Below are positions 8,459 to 17,714 of a stretch of 64,000 nucleotides of DNA, piece after piece; the first letter of the stretch is position 1; every line of letters begins with the position of its first letter. The notes beneath the pieces are model-generated. The model saw only the letters and a program-made list of their open reading frames with translations, ran no database searches and was not told the origin of the DNA. The translations under genes and the position numbers were made by a program. Location: assembly GCF_000300995.1 (NCBI RefSeq), contig NZ_AMRJ01000008.1, forward strand, positions 46,539 through 110,538, written 5' to 3'. Source of the DNA: Alcanivorax hongdengensis A-11-3. Lineage in GTDB: Bacteria; Pseudomonadota; Gammaproteobacteria; Pseudomonadales; Alcanivoracaceae.

Positions 8459-8485
8459 CGCAGGCCGCCCCGGCCTGCGTCTTTT
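8459..8485 (+). terminator. Rho-independent terminator after rsd
   Basis: Stem CGCAGGCC (8459-8466), loop GCCCC, stem GGCCTGCG (8472-8479), followed by TCTTTTTA. It lies in the 326-base gap between rsd and the ABC exporter operon. I see nothing else in that gap. Confidence 0.85.
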
Positions 8486-8676
8486 TATCCCTTGCGGCCC
8501 GCACGGGCCAATCAGTGAACTCCCTCACAGACTGGCTGTCCATGTCGTTGCCATTCAATGGCATCGCGGGACCGGCGCGACGGTCTGCGACGGTCCTGTA
8601 GTCCTCCGCCGCCGCCCGGCCCTCTCCCATCCGGTGTACCGCACCGGGAACCATAACAACGAACGGGAGCATGAGG

Positions 8677-9612
8677 ATGATCCAACTGGAGAATCTCACC
8701 CGCCGCTACGGCGACTATGTCGCTGTCAGCAACCTCACCTGCCGGATACAACCCGGCGAGATCGTCGGCCTGCTGGGACGCAACGGGGCCGGCAAAACCA
8801 CCACCATGAAAATGCTCACCGGCGCCCTGGAACCGGATGCCGGACAGGTATTGATCCATGGCCGCGACATGGCCGACCACCGCCAGAGCCTGCAGCGCCG
8901 TATCGGCTACCTGCCGGAGAACTGCCCGGTGTACCCGGAAATGACCGTGGTCGAATACCTGGATTACCGCGCCACCCTGCTGGACGTGCCGCCGGCGCAA
9001 CGCATGCCTGCCATTCGCAAGGCGGTGCGCAAGGCCGAGCTGGAAAGCAAACTGCTATCGCCCATCAGCACCCTGTCACGGGGCTATCGGCAGCGGGTGG
9101 GCGTGGCCCAGGCCATCATCCACGACCCGGACATCGTCATTCTTGACGAGCCCACCAATGGCCTGGACCCGCAGCAGATCCGCCACATGCGAGACCTGAT
9201 CCGTGAGCTGGCACGCCATGCCACGGTGATTGTCTCTACCCATATCCTCCAGGAAGTGGAAGCGGTCTGTCAGCACGTGCTGATTCTGCGCCACGGCGAA
9301 CTGGTGGTGGACTCGCCCCTGGCGGACCTGGCCCACGACCAGCAATTGCTGGTGGGCAGCGATGCGAGCGCCGCGCAGATGCAGTCACTACTGCAATCAC
9401 TGCCCGGTGTACAGGGCATTCACCCCCAATCCCCGGACCACCATTACCTGCTCACCCTTAATGAGCCGGCGGAGCAGGTGGCGCCGCAGGTAGCCAGCAC
9501 CCTGGTCGGCCAGGGCCATGCCCTGTTCCAGTTGCAACCTCGCAGCCGGGACCTGGAAGCCCTGTTCCGGGAAGTCAACGACACTCAGCTTGAGGAGCAA
9601 GCCAATGCGTAA
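8677..9612 (+). CDS. ABC transporter ATP-binding protein, Gld/CcmA type
   Basis: 311-residue ATPase: Walker A GRNGAGKTT (about residues 38-46), signature LSRGYRQRVG, Walker B DIVILDEPTNGLDP, then a switch His in VSTHILQEV. The C-terminal extension resembles GldA-type export ATPases. Two ATGs (8671 and 8677) are possible; I prefer 8677 because GGGAG then has seven bases of spacing. The 3' end overlaps the permease gene by 8 bp. It is the first gene of a three-gene operon with a permease-GldG fusion and a DUF4340 protein, which suggests a membrane-anchored export or surface complex. Confidence 0.9.
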   Translation: MIQLENLTRRYGDYVAVSNLTCRIQPGEIVGLLGRNGAGKTTTMKMLTGALEPDAGQVLIHGRDMADHRQSLQRRIGYLPENCPVYPEMTVVEYLDYRATLLDVPPAQRMPAIRKAVRKAELESKLLSPISTLSRGYRQRVGVAQAIIHDPDIVILDEPTNGLDPQQIRHMRDLIRELARHATVIVSTHILQEVEAVCQHVLILRHGELVVDSPLADLAHDQQLLVGSDASAAQMQSLLQSLPGVQGIHPQSPDHHYLLTLNEPAEQVAPQVASTLVGQGHALFQLQPRSRDLEALFREVNDTQLEEQANA

Positions 9613-12487
9613 CACCGCACAGGTAACCCTGCGCGAACTGCGCGGTTACTTCGGCTCCCCGGTAGCCTATTTGTTCATGGCTGCGTTTCTGGGAGTCACC
9701 CTTTTTGTCTTTTTCTGGGTAGACACCTTTTTCTCCCGCAATGTGGCCGATATCCGGCCGCTGTTCGAATGGATGCCGTTGCTGCTTATTTTCCTGGTGG
9801 CGGCCATTACCATGCGAAGCTGGAGTGAAGAGCGCCGTTCCGGCACGCTCGAACTGTTACTGACCGCACCGCGTTCCGACCTGGAGCTGGTACTGGGGAA
9901 ATTCCTCGGCTGCCTGGGCCTGGTTGCCGTGGCGGTGCTGCTGACCCTGCCGGTGCCGATCACCGTTTCCCTGATCGGTCCGCTGGACTGGGGCCCGGTG
10001 GTGGGCGGCTATGTGGCCACCCTGCTGCTGGCCAGTGCCTATATTTCCCTGGGTCTGTTTATTTCCTCGCTCACCGAAAACCAGATTGTCAGCCTGATCG
10101 GCACCCTGCTGGTGGGGCTGGCGCTCTACTTTATCGGCGCCGCCGCCCTCACCGATCTGGCCAGCCAGCCGGTGGCGGACCTGCTCAGCAGCCTGGGCAC
10201 CGGCGCACGCTTCGACAGCATTACCCGTGGTGTGCTGGACGTGCGTGATCTGGTCTATTACCTGAGCCTGACATTGCTGTTTCTGACGCTCAACGTACTG
10301 GTGCTGGAACGCCAGCGCTGGTCCAGCGGCGGCGGCAGCAGCCACCGTCGCTGGCGTATCGCCACCGCCCTGGTCATCGCCAACGTGCTATTGCTCAACC
10401 TGTGGCTGGCCCCGGTTCGCGGCCTGCGCGCCGACCTCACCGAAGGCAACATCTACTCGCTGTCGGAAACCACCACCACCTACCTGCAACAGCTGCGCGA
10501 GCCACTGCTGATCCGTGGTTACTTCAGCAAGAAGACCCACCCGCTACTGGCACCACTGGTGCCGCAGCTCAAGGATCTGTTGCATGAATATGGCGTGCGC
10601 GGCGGTCGCAACGTGAAGGTGGAGATCGTGGATCCGCAATCCGACCCGAAAGTGGCCCAGGAAGCCGCCAGCCGCTACGGCATCAAGCCGGTGCCCTTCC
10701 GCACCCAGAGCAAGTACGAATCTGCGGTGGTCAATTCCTACTTCAATGTGCTGATCCAGTACGGTGACGAACACAAGGTGCTCAACTTCCGCGACCTGAT
10801 CAAGATCGAGAATCGCGGGGGCGCCAGCGTCAAGGTGGTGCTCAATGATCCGGAATACCGGCTCACCGGCGCGGTCAAGAAAGTGGTCTCCGACTATCGC
10901 CGGGCCGGCAATGTGTTCTCCGCCATCGACAAGCCGGTGACACTCAAGGCGTTCATTTCCGGCAAGCAGCGACTGCCCGACGCCCTGAGCACCCTCCGTG
11001 ATGGCCTGGACGGCATTATCGGCGACCTGAAAAAACAGGCCCACGGCAAGCTCAAGGTCGACATTCAGGACCCGGGCAATCCGGACAGTCCGGCGGCCCG
11101 GTCGCTGGCCGAGCAGTACGGGTTCCAGCCGCTCAGTACCAGTCTGCTGGGCAATGATCCGTTCTTCTTCAACCTGGTGCTTGAGCGCGGCGATCAGCGC
11201 GTCGCCATCAGCCTGCCGGATGATCTGAAAACCGCCGGCCTGCGCAAGAACCTGGAAGCCGGCCTGACCCGCTTTGCCCGCGGCCTGCTCAATACCGTGG
11301 CGGTCTACAGCCCGTCCTCACCGCCGTCCTACCCGGGCATGCCGCCCCAGGGCAGTCATTTCGACACCCTGAAAAAGGCGCTCGGCAATAACGCGGTGAT
11401 TCGCAAGACCGACCTGAAGAGCGGTCACCTGCCCGCCGGCACCGACCTGCTGCTGGTGCTCGATCCACACAACCTCACCGACAGGCAACTGTTCACCATT
11501 GACCAGTTCATGATGCGCGGGGGGACCACGGTGATGGCCGCCAGCCCCTTCAAGATCAGCGTCGGTCAGCAGGGCCTGTCCGCCAGTGCGCAGAAAACCG
11601 GCCTGAAAAAATGGCTGGCGCAGAAGGGCGTTCACCTGGATCACTCCATGGTGCTCGACCCGGTCAACGCCCGCTTCCCGATTCCGGTGACCCGAAATCT
11701 GGGCGGCATCCCGATACGCGAATACCGGCAGACCGACTATCCCTACTTCGCCGATATCCGCGACCATCAACTGGCCGGTGATTCGGTGATCACCCATGGG
11801 CTGGGGCAACTGACCATGACCTGGGCCTCGCCCATCATGCTGGACAAGACACTGCCCGAAGGCCTTACCGCCAAGACCCTGATCCGCAGTTCCGAGGGCG
11901 CCTGGCAATCCTCGTCCACGCAAATCATGCCGGTGGGCGACAACGGCGAGGTCAGCTGGAAACCTTCCGGCCAGCGTGGCAGCAAGGTATTGGGCACGGT
12001 GATCAGCGGCCGCTTTGATTCCTACTTCAAGGGCAAGCCCAATCCGCTGCTGGCCGCTGATGACGGCAAAGGCAAACCACAGGGCGCCCACGGCAAGGCG
12101 AAGAAGGCCGCGCTGAAAGTGGGCTCGGTCATCGCGCACTCACCGGCCAACACCCGGCTGGTCTTGCTGTCTTCCGGCAGCTTCCTCACCGACACCATGA
12201 TGCAACTGCAGGAACTGGCCGCCGGCCAGCCCTACGAGCAGCCGGTGCAGCTGATGCGCAACACCCTGGACTGGGCGCTGGAAGACCCGGCCCTGCTGGC
12301 CCTGCGCGACCAGACTCGCACCTCGCGGATCCTGCAACCGCTCAGTGATGGCGAACGCCAGTTCTGGGAATACCTCAACTACGGCCTGGCCCTGCTCGGG
12401 CTGCTGGTGGTGTTCCTGATTGCCCGCGGCAGTCGCCGCCGCCGTGAGCGCCGTTACTTCAATGCACTGAACGGGGAGGAGGTATAA
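9605..12487 (+). CDS. ABC permease fused to GldG-type auxiliary domain
   Basis: 960 residues. Residues 1-250 are an ABC-2 type permease with about six membrane helices (ITMRSWSEERRSGTLELLL is typical). After another helix (about 265-280), a large periplasmic domain of the ABC_transp_aux/GldG family runs to a final helix near 930, ending in an RRRRER tail. In Bacteroidetes GldF and GldG are separate proteins; here they are one open frame. The start MRNTAQV overlaps the ATPase gene by 8 bp, and the stop overlaps the DUF4340 gene by 1 bp. Substrate unknown. Confidence 0.88.
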   Translation: MRNTAQVTLRELRGYFGSPVAYLFMAAFLGVTLFVFFWVDTFFSRNVADIRPLFEWMPLLLIFLVAAITMRSWSEERRSGTLELLLTAPRSDLELVLGKFLGCLGLVAVAVLLTLPVPITVSLIGPLDWGPVVGGYVATLLLASAYISLGLFISSLTENQIVSLIGTLLVGLALYFIGAAALTDLASQPVADLLSSLGTGARFDSITRGVLDVRDLVYYLSLTLLFLTLNVLVLERQRWSSGGGSSHRRWRIATALVIANVLLLNLWLAPVRGLRADLTEGNIYSLSETTTTYLQQLREPLLIRGYFSKKTHPLLAPLVPQLKDLLHEYGVRGGRNVKVEIVDPQSDPKVAQEAASRYGIKPVPFRTQSKYESAVVNSYFNVLIQYGDEHKVLNFRDLIKIENRGGASVKVVLNDPEYRLTGAVKKVVSDYRRAGNVFSAIDKPVTLKAFISGKQRLPDALSTLRDGLDGIIGDLKKQAHGKLKVDIQDPGNPDSPAARSLAEQYGFQPLSTSLLGNDPFFFNLVLERGDQRVAISLPDDLKTAGLRKNLEAGLTRFARGLLNTVAVYSPSSPPSYPGMPPQGSHFDTLKKALGNNAVIRKTDLKSGHLPAGTDLLLVLDPHNLTDRQLFTIDQFMMRGGTTVMAASPFKISVGQQGLSASAQKTGLKKWLAQKGVHLDHSMVLDPVNARFPIPVTRNLGGIPIREYRQTDYPYFADIRDHQLAGDSVITHGLGQLTMTWASPIMLDKTLPEGLTAKTLIRSSEGAWQSSSTQIMPVGDNGEVSWKPSGQRGSKVLGTVISGRFDSYFKGKPNPLLAADDGKGKPQGAHGKAKKAALKVGSVIAHSPANTRLVLLSSGSFLTDTMMQLQELAAGQPYEQPVQLMRNTLDWALEDPALLALRDQTRTSRILQPLSDGERQFWEYLNYGLALLGLLVVFLIARGSRRRRERRYFNALNGEEV

Positions 12488-13476
12488 TGCGCAAGTTCAA
12501 TGCCACACTGTGGGGCCTGCTGATCGTGCAGGTGATTCTGGTCGGGCTCGCCTTCGGCGGCCTGGGCAGCCGGAAGGCCGGCGCCGACGGCCCCTATATC
12601 ACACTCGACCCGGCCTCCCTGACCTCGCTGACCCTCACCGGCAGCAAGGGGAAAAGCCTGACCCTGGCACACCAGGACGGCCACTGGCAGGTACCGGACA
12701 AGTGGGACTTCCCGGTGGATGCCGACAAGATCCAGCGTCTGATCAACGGCCTCAACAGCGCCCGTCCGGACCTGCCGGTGGCGGTCTCCAACGATGCCCG
12801 CCAGCGCTTCCACGTGGCCAGCGACAAGTTTGAACGCCACCTGGTGTTCAAGACCGCCAAGGGTACGGCGCTGGATCTTTACCTGGGCAGCAACGCCGGC
12901 GCCAACCGCGTCTATGCAAGACTTGCCGGTCAGGGCGCCATTCAGGCGTTGACGCTGCCGCTATGGCAGGCGGGGCTCCAGGCCGAAGACTGGCTCGACC
13001 GCAACTACCTGAAACCGGCCCTGGCCAACCAGCGCCGTATCACCCTGCCCGGCGTCACCCTGACCCGTGACAACCAGCAGTGGCAGGTGGCAGACCTGGC
13101 GGCCGGTAAACAGTCGAACCCCGGCAAGGTGCAGGGGCTGCTGGATCATTTGTCGTCACTGCAATGGCAGACCCTGGAAGGACGCACCGACACGGTCAGC
13201 CTGCCGGCACAGGCCACCTTCACGGTGACGCTGACGCCGAAGGACGGCAAGGCGGTGGCCTGGCGCTTCTATCAGGACACGCTCAACAGCGGCAAACCCC
13301 GCTGGCGACTGAGTCGCTCCGACAGCCCCTACGTGTTTACCGTGGCGGTACAGGATGTCACTCCCCTGCGCGATGCCAGCACCGATGGTCTCAGCCAGGA
13401 CAAACCGGTTGAGGATAGCGGTAAGGGTGACCAGGCCGCGACGGCACCGACGGCCGGCCTCGGCAAGGGCAAGTAA
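12487..13476 (+). CDS. DUF4340 domain protein of the Gld-type ABC operon
   Basis: 329 residues with one N-terminal membrane helix (about 8-28) and the repeated beta-rich DUF4340 fold outside (HQDGHWQVPDKWDFPVDADKI and WLDRNYLKP are typical). The gene almost always accompanies ABC ATPase/GldG genes. Its ATG shares a base with the stop of the permease-GldG gene (TAATG), so translation is coupled. The Gly/Lys-rich C-terminus is low complexity. A bidirectional terminator lies downstream at 13641-13670. Confidence 0.88.
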   Translation: MRKFNATLWGLLIVQVILVGLAFGGLGSRKAGADGPYITLDPASLTSLTLTGSKGKSLTLAHQDGHWQVPDKWDFPVDADKIQRLINGLNSARPDLPVAVSNDARQRFHVASDKFERHLVFKTAKGTALDLYLGSNAGANRVYARLAGQGAIQALTLPLWQAGLQAEDWLDRNYLKPALANQRRITLPGVTLTRDNQQWQVADLAAGKQSNPGKVQGLLDHLSSLQWQTLEGRTDTVSLPAQATFTVTLTPKDGKAVAWRFYQDTLNSGKPRWRLSRSDSPYVFTVAVQDVTPLRDASTDGLSQDKPVEDSGKGDQAATAPTAGLGKGK

Positions 13477-13640
13477 ACCAACGCGCCGGGGTTGCCCCGG
13501 CGCATTCCCTCAATCATCAACGCACAGACAGAAACACGTTCATCGCACCGCCGTCGAGGTGATGCATAGCAGGTACCTCCTGTGCTTCGTGGGCACAGGT
13601 CTACCGCCCGCAGGCTGGCACCGCGAATGTGATGGACATA

Positions 13641-13670
13641 AAAAAAGCGAACCCGAAGGTTCGCTTTTTT
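13641..13670. terminator. Bidirectional rho-independent terminator
   Basis: Perfect 13-bp stem AAAAAAGCGAACC / GGTTCGCTTTTTT with a CGAA loop. The A-run on one side and T-run on the other serve both converging transcripts: the DUF4340 operon and the FKBP isomerase gene. Confidence 0.92.
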
Positions 13671-13692
13671 CTACACGGAAAAAACGGCGCGC

Positions 13693-14475
13693 TTATTCGG
13701 CGGCGTCATCACCCGCGTCGCTATCGGCATCAGCGTCGGCTGCCGCGTCATCACCTTTCGGTTCCGGCATTTCCAGACCTTTGCCTTTCACGTCCAGCAG
13801 CTGGATCTGGAAGACCAGCGCCTGGTTCGGGCCGATGTCACCGCCGGCACCCTGCTCGCCATAGGCCAGCTTGGGCGGCAGTACCACACGCCACTTGGCC
13901 CCTTCGGTCATCATCGGCAGGGCTTCCTGCCAGCCGGGAATGATGTGCTGCAGGGAGAAAGACGCCGGGGTACCACGCTCGATGGAGCTGTCGAAGACCT
14001 TGCCATCCGGCAGGGTGCCTTCGTAGTCCACCACCACGGTGTCATCCAGGGTCGGATGCACACCGCCTTCTTTACCTTCTTCCAGCACCTGATATTGCAG
14101 GCCGCTGTCAGTGGTCTTCACGCCATCTTTCTTGGCGTTCTCGGCCAGGAATTTTTCGCTGGCGGTTTCATTGGCCTTGGCTTCTTCCTTCATCTTGGCC
14201 TGTTGCTGCTTGATCACACGGCCCTGGAAGTCACGGATCAGCTTGTCCAGATCTTCGTCGCCCAGCTGGGACTTGCCGTCCTTGTCGAAGCCGTCACGCA
14301 GACCGGCAACCATGGCGTCCACATTCAGGTTTTCCAGGCTGCGCATCTGCTCGGCGCTACGGAAACCCAGGGCATAGGATGCTTTCTGATCGTCAGTCTT
14401 CAGTGTCACTTTGTCCTGACCGCCACAGGCAGCCAGCAAAACGGTGCTCGCAAGCACCACTCCAAACTTCTTCAT
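13693..14475 (-). CDS. FKBP-type peptidyl-prolyl isomerase, FkpA/Mip-like lipoprotein
   Basis: 260 residues. The signal peptide has the lipobox VLLAAC. A helical dimerisation region (about residues 30-125) is followed by the FKBP domain, with DYEGTLPDGKVFDSS, IIPGWQEALPMM and KLAYGEQGAG. It speeds proline isomerisation during folding of exported proteins in the periplasm. The C-terminus has an odd acidic tail rich in Asp and Ala (about 22 residues) beyond the enzyme domain. The start codon is 15 bases from the stop of the DUF4124 gene upstream, so an operon is likely. Confidence 0.92.
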   Translation of the reverse strand: MKKFGVVLASTVLLAACGGQDKVTLKTDDQKASYALGFRSAEQMRSLENLNVDAMVAGLRDGFDKDGKSQLGDEDLDKLIRDFQGRVIKQQQAKMKEEAKANETASEKFLAENAKKDGVKTTDSGLQYQVLEEGKEGGVHPTLDDTVVVDYEGTLPDGKVFDSSIERGTPASFSLQHIIPGWQEALPMMTEGAKWRVVLPPKLAYGEQGAGGDIGPNQALVFQIQLLDVKGKGLEMPEPKGDDAAADADADSDAGDDAAE

Positions 14476-14490
14476 TACGCCTCCATTGGC

Positions 14491-14832
14491 CTAGTGTTGT
14501 TGTTCATCTGCAGCACGCTTGCCACCACGCATGTCTTCACTGGTCATGGTGGTGGGCGCCTTCACGGTAACCGTTTCCGCCCGGACTCCGGCCGGCGGAA
14601 TCTGGCCATACTGCCAGTTTCCGGCCCTGTCACGCCAGCGGTACAGCTCGGCGCTGCCATCCGTGCGCCCGTTAACCAGGGCCTGCGGATGGTCCAGCCA
14701 GCGCTGCGGTTGCTGCCAGTTGTCCCTGACATACTGCCAATTGAGTACCGGGTTGCCGTTTTTGACCGGTAAGGTAAACAGCGCGGCCATTACCGCAGCA
14801 ACCAACACAATTACAATAATCAGGTAACGCAT
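14491..14832 (-). CDS. DUF4124-like membrane-anchored protein
   Basis: 113 residues: one N-terminal membrane helix (about 3-22), then a small beta domain with YRWRDRAGNWQYGQIPP, the hallmark of DUF4124 (aromatic, Trp, Asp, Gly ... Pro-Pro). The function of the family is unknown; the domain faces the periplasm. It lies just upstream of the FKBP-type isomerase on the same strand, 15 bases apart, which suggests a shared envelope role. Confidence 0.75.
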   Translation of the reverse strand: MRYLIIVIVLVAAVMAALFTLPVKNGNPVLNWQYVRDNWQQPQRWLDHPQALVNGRTDGSAELYRWRDRAGNWQYGQIPPAGVRAETVTVKAPTTMTSEDMRGGKRAADEQQH

Positions 14833-14999
14833 GACCCGGGATTCTCCTTATAGTTCCCCAACCCGGCCACGCGGCGCCCCATTGTGCGGGCGGCCAACGC
14901 CGGTGAAAAGGACAAAAAAAGCCATTTGATCACTTTGCCATCATCGTTGACGGTCTATAGTCTCAAGACAAGGATAAGAAATAATCACCACGGGCCCCT

Positions 15000-15731
15000 A
15001 TGACCAGTGCACAAAACCCGCAGTCTTCTTTCTCACGGCCCGCCGGCTCCGGGCAGCGCATGGTTATTCTGGTCGCCAACAGCAAGGGCGGCTGCGGCAA
15101 AACCACCATTGCCACCAATCTGGCCTGTTATTACGCCGCCCTGGGCCGGCCGGTCACCCTGCTGGATCTGGACCCGCAGCAATCCGCCCTGCAATGGCTG
15201 AAACTGCGCCCCAACGACGATATTCACGGACTCTCCTGGCCCAACGGCGAACCGCTATCACTGGGACGGCTGCAACAGCGTCTGGACCATGCCGGTGAGC
15301 TGGTCATCATCGACTCCCCCGCCGGCCTGGATACGCACCAGCTGGATCATCTGTTGCGCCTGTCGCAGATCGTGCTGGTGCCGGTATTGCCCAGCCCCAT
15401 CGACATCCGCGCCACCACCCGCTTTCTGCAATCGGTAATGCTGACGCCCAGCTATCGGCGCCGGCCCCGACGGCTGGCGGTGATCGCCAACCGGGCCCGC
15501 ACCCGTACCAAGATGTACGAGTCCCTGCGCCAGTTTCTGTCCAGCCTGAAGATTCCCTACCTGGTAACCCTGCGTGACACCCAGCTGTATGTGCAGGCCA
15601 TGGCCAGCGGCGAGGGCATCATGGATGTGGCGGTTTCGCGCAATGTGGAAGACCAGAGGCACTGGCGCATCATCGGCGAATGGCTGGAAGTGCAGCGCCA
15701 CCTAATCCGCGCCCTGCCCGGCTTTCGCTAG
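15000..15731 (+). CDS. ParA-family ATPase (orphan)
   Basis: 243 residues. The deviant Walker A of the ParA/MinD class is present (KGGCGKTT, residues 29-36, with the signature first Lys), then [15 protein letters not shown] and the Walker B-like VIIDSPAG. It uses ATP-driven dimerisation to position a cargo. No parB, parS, chemotaxis or flagellar partner is adjacent, so the cargo is unknown. The 3' end overlaps the convergent bioA gene by 30 bp. A weak TTGACG box lies upstream at 14947. Confidence 0.9.
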   Translation: MTSAQNPQSSFSRPAGSGQRMVILVANSKGGCGKTTIATNLACYYAALGRPVTLLDLDPQQSALQWLKLRPNDDIHGLSWPNGEPLSLGRLQQRLDHAGELVIIDSPAGLDTHQLDHLLRLSQIVLVPVLPSPIDIRATTRFLQSVMLTPSYRRRPRRLAVIANRARTRTKMYESLRQFLSSLKIPYLVTLRDTQLYVQAMASGEGIMDVAVSRNVEDQRHWRIIGEWLEVQRHLIRALPGFR

Positions 15732-17006
15732 TCCGCTGCGCGTGGCCAGGTCCTTCATGGCGTCCGTCAGCTGTCGCAATTGATCCGGTGCGATCACGAA
15801 GGGCGGCATGATGTAAACCAGCTTGCCGAACGGACGAATCCACACGCCCTGCTCCACGAACCGCTGTTGCACCTGGGCCATGGCCACCGGTTCATGCATT
15901 TCCATCACGCCGATGGCGCCCAGCACACGGGTATCGGCCACCGCGGGCAACGCCTTCAGCGGCAGTAAATCCGCCCGTAGCTGGGCCTCGATGGCCGCCA
16001 CCTTGCGCTGCCAGTCACTGTCGAGCAGCAACTGGATGCTGGCGTTGGCCACCGCGCAGGCCAGCGGGTTGCCCATGAAGGTGGGCCCGTGCATCAACAC
16101 GCCAGCCTCGCCGTCACAGATGCCGGCGGCCACCCGGTCGCTACAGAGGGTCGCCGCCAGGGTCATGTAACCGCCGGTGATGGCCTTGCCCAGGCAGAGA
16201 ATATCCGGGCATACCTGCGCATGCTCCAGGGCAAACAGCTTGCCGGTGCGGCCGAAGCCGGTGGCGATTTCATCGAAGATCAGCAGCACCTGGAACTCGT
16301 CACAGAGTTCGCGCACCGCCTTGAGATAGGCCGGGCTGTAAATGCGCATGCCGCCAGCCCCCTGTACCACCGGCTCCAGAATCACCGCGGCAATCTGCTC
16401 GTGGTGTTGCTCCAGCTGCTCGCGCACGGCGGCCACGTCCGACGGGTCCAGCGGCCCGTCAAAGGGGCTTTGCGGCGCCGGGGCGAAAAAATGCTTTGCC
16501 AGCACGCCCTGAAACAGCGAGTGCATGCCGTTGACCGGATCACAGGCGGCCATGGCCCCAAAGGTATCGCCGTGATAACCGTTACGCAGGGCCAGCAGCT
16601 TGTCCTTGCCCCGGTGGCCCTGGCTGAGCCAGAACTGCAGCGCCATCTTGATGGCCACCTCCACCGACACCGAGCCGCTATCGGCCAGAAACACCTTCTG
16701 CAATGGCGCCGGTGTCAGCGCTACCAGTTTCTTGCCCAGCGCCACCGCCGGCTCATGGGTCAGGCCGCCGAACATCACGTGAGCCATCTTTTCCAGCTGC
16801 TCGCTGGCCGCCTGGTTCAGTACCGGGTGATGGTAGCCGTGCACCGCCGCCCACCAGGACGACATGCCGTCCACCAGCCGGCGACCATCCTCCAGCTCCA
16901 GATACACACCCTCCGCCCGGGCCACCGGGTAGGTGGGCAACGGCGCCGAGGTCGACGTGTAGGGATGCCAGAGGTGGTCGCGGTCGAAATCCAGATCCGT
17001 GGTCAT
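15702..17006 (-). CDS. bioA: Adenosylmethionine-8-amino-7-oxononanoate aminotransferase
   Basis: 434-residue class III PLP aminotransferase. It catalyses conversion of KAPA to DAPA with SAM as amino donor, the third step of biotin synthesis. The N-terminus [11 protein letters not shown] is diagnostic for Bio[14 protein letters not shown] follows. [11 protein letters not shown] and the PLP Lys in [10 protein letters not shown] are present. It stands alone, with no bioBFCD nearby, and ends inside the 3' end of the convergent parA-like gene. A REP pair lies upstream of its start. Confidence 0.95.
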   Translation of the reverse strand: MTTDLDFDRDHLWHPYTSTSAPLPTYPVARAEGVYLELEDGRRLVDGMSSWWAAVHGYHHPVLNQAASEQLEKMAHVMFGGLTHEPAVALGKKLVALTPAPLQKVFLADSGSVSVEVAIKMALQFWLSQGHRGKDKLLALRNGYHGDTFGAMAACDPVNGMHSLFQGVLAKHFFAPAPQSPFDGPLDPSDVAAVREQLEQHHEQIAAVILEPVVQGAGGMRIYSPAYLKAVRELCDEFQVLLIFDEIATGFGRTGKLFALEHAQVCPDILCLGKAITGGYMTLAATLCSDRVAAGICDGEAGVLMHGPTFMGNPLACAVANASIQLLLDSDWQRKVAAIEAQLRADLLPLKALPAVADTRVLGAIGVMEMHEPVAMAQVQQRFVEQGVWIRPFGKLVYIMPPFVIAPDQLRQLTDAMKDLATRSGLAKAGQGAD

Positions 17007-17062
17007 GAAAGGGCCTTAAACACCGGTAAAAAGGTAATGCTGTTCACTCAAGCTCGGGACTC

Positions 17063-17132
17063 TGTGGGAGCGTGCTTGCACGCGAAGGGAGCACTTTGAA
17101 ATAAAGGCTTCGCGTGCAAGCACGCTCCCACA
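17063..17132. repeat. Intact REP palindrome pair
   Basis: Two 24-base arms, TGTGGGAGCGTGCTTGCACGCGAA (17063-17086) and its exact reverse complement (17109-17132), separated by 22 bases. It lies between the divergently placed bioA start and the TIGR02444 gene. The right arm contains CAAGCACGCTCCCACA, the exact uninterrupted form of the IS110 target at 1806-1815/3013-3019. Confidence 0.92.
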
Positions 17133-17180
17133 AAAAACCAAAATCACGACTTAAAGTAATCGCACTACAGTAACAAGGGG

Positions 17181-17636
17181 CTATAACGATAGCAGCTCAC
17201 TCAGGTCCGCCTGCAACCCCTGGCACTGGGCCATTTCCGGGATCAGTACCAGCAGCCAGCCGAGCGGATTGACCTCACCGGCCGCCGGCAACAGGTTGCC
17301 ACACTGTGCCTCCAGGGCCTGGAGCAGCCAGCGCTCGCCCTCCAGCTCCACCTGCTGCACCTGGCGCTGGAACTCCGGAAAGCGCGTATCCGTGGCCGCC
17401 TGACGACGCACGCCACGCAGCGGGCGCAGGTAATCCTGCTCGAACTGCTCGGCCAGCGCCGCCAGTCGGCGACCCACCGCCGCATCCGGCTGCTTGCCGC
17501 TATCGGCCAGCCACAGGCCGGTGAGCAACAACGACACCGGCACATTGAAGTCGTCCTGCAATTTCAGACAACAGCGCTCGAAGGCGCGCTGTTGCCAGCG
17601 CCCCAGCGCATAGCGCCACAGATCGTCCTCACTCAC
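17181..17636 (-). CDS. TIGR02444/DUF2390 family protein
   Basis: 151 residues, all-helical. The N-terminus DDLWRYALGRWQQRAFERCCLKLQD and the Leu/Trp-rich LLLTGLWLAD match the TIGR02444 family, a gammaproteobacterial family of unknown function usually found beside an ABC-F ATPase gene, as here. It is divergent from yheS with 78 bases between the starts, so the pair probably shares a control region. Confidence 0.85.
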   Translation of the reverse strand: MSEDDLWRYALGRWQQRAFERCCLKLQDDFNVPVSLLLTGLWLADSGKQPDAAVGRRLAALAEQFEQDYLRPLRGVRRQAATDTRFPEFQRQVQQVELEGERWLLQALEAQCGNLLPAAGEVNPLGWLLVLIPEMAQCQGLQADLSELLSL

Positions 17637-17714
17637 GGCATCCCCTTCTGTCTGTCTGGCGGTTGCACTACACTGCGCCGGTCATTCTCAAGCCGGCCCC
17701 AGGCCCCGTCTACC

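Noticed and set aside
15000..15731. Plasmid partition locus
   Set aside because: ParA-like gene alone; no ParB, no parS-like repeats, and chromosomal biotin gene beside it.
16089..17099. 336-codon plus-strand frame
   Set aside because: Shadow of bioA, which has full catalytic motifs.
17063..17132. CRISPR repeat or attachment site
   Set aside because: Only two inverted arms with no spacer series; matches REP sequences elsewhere in the window.
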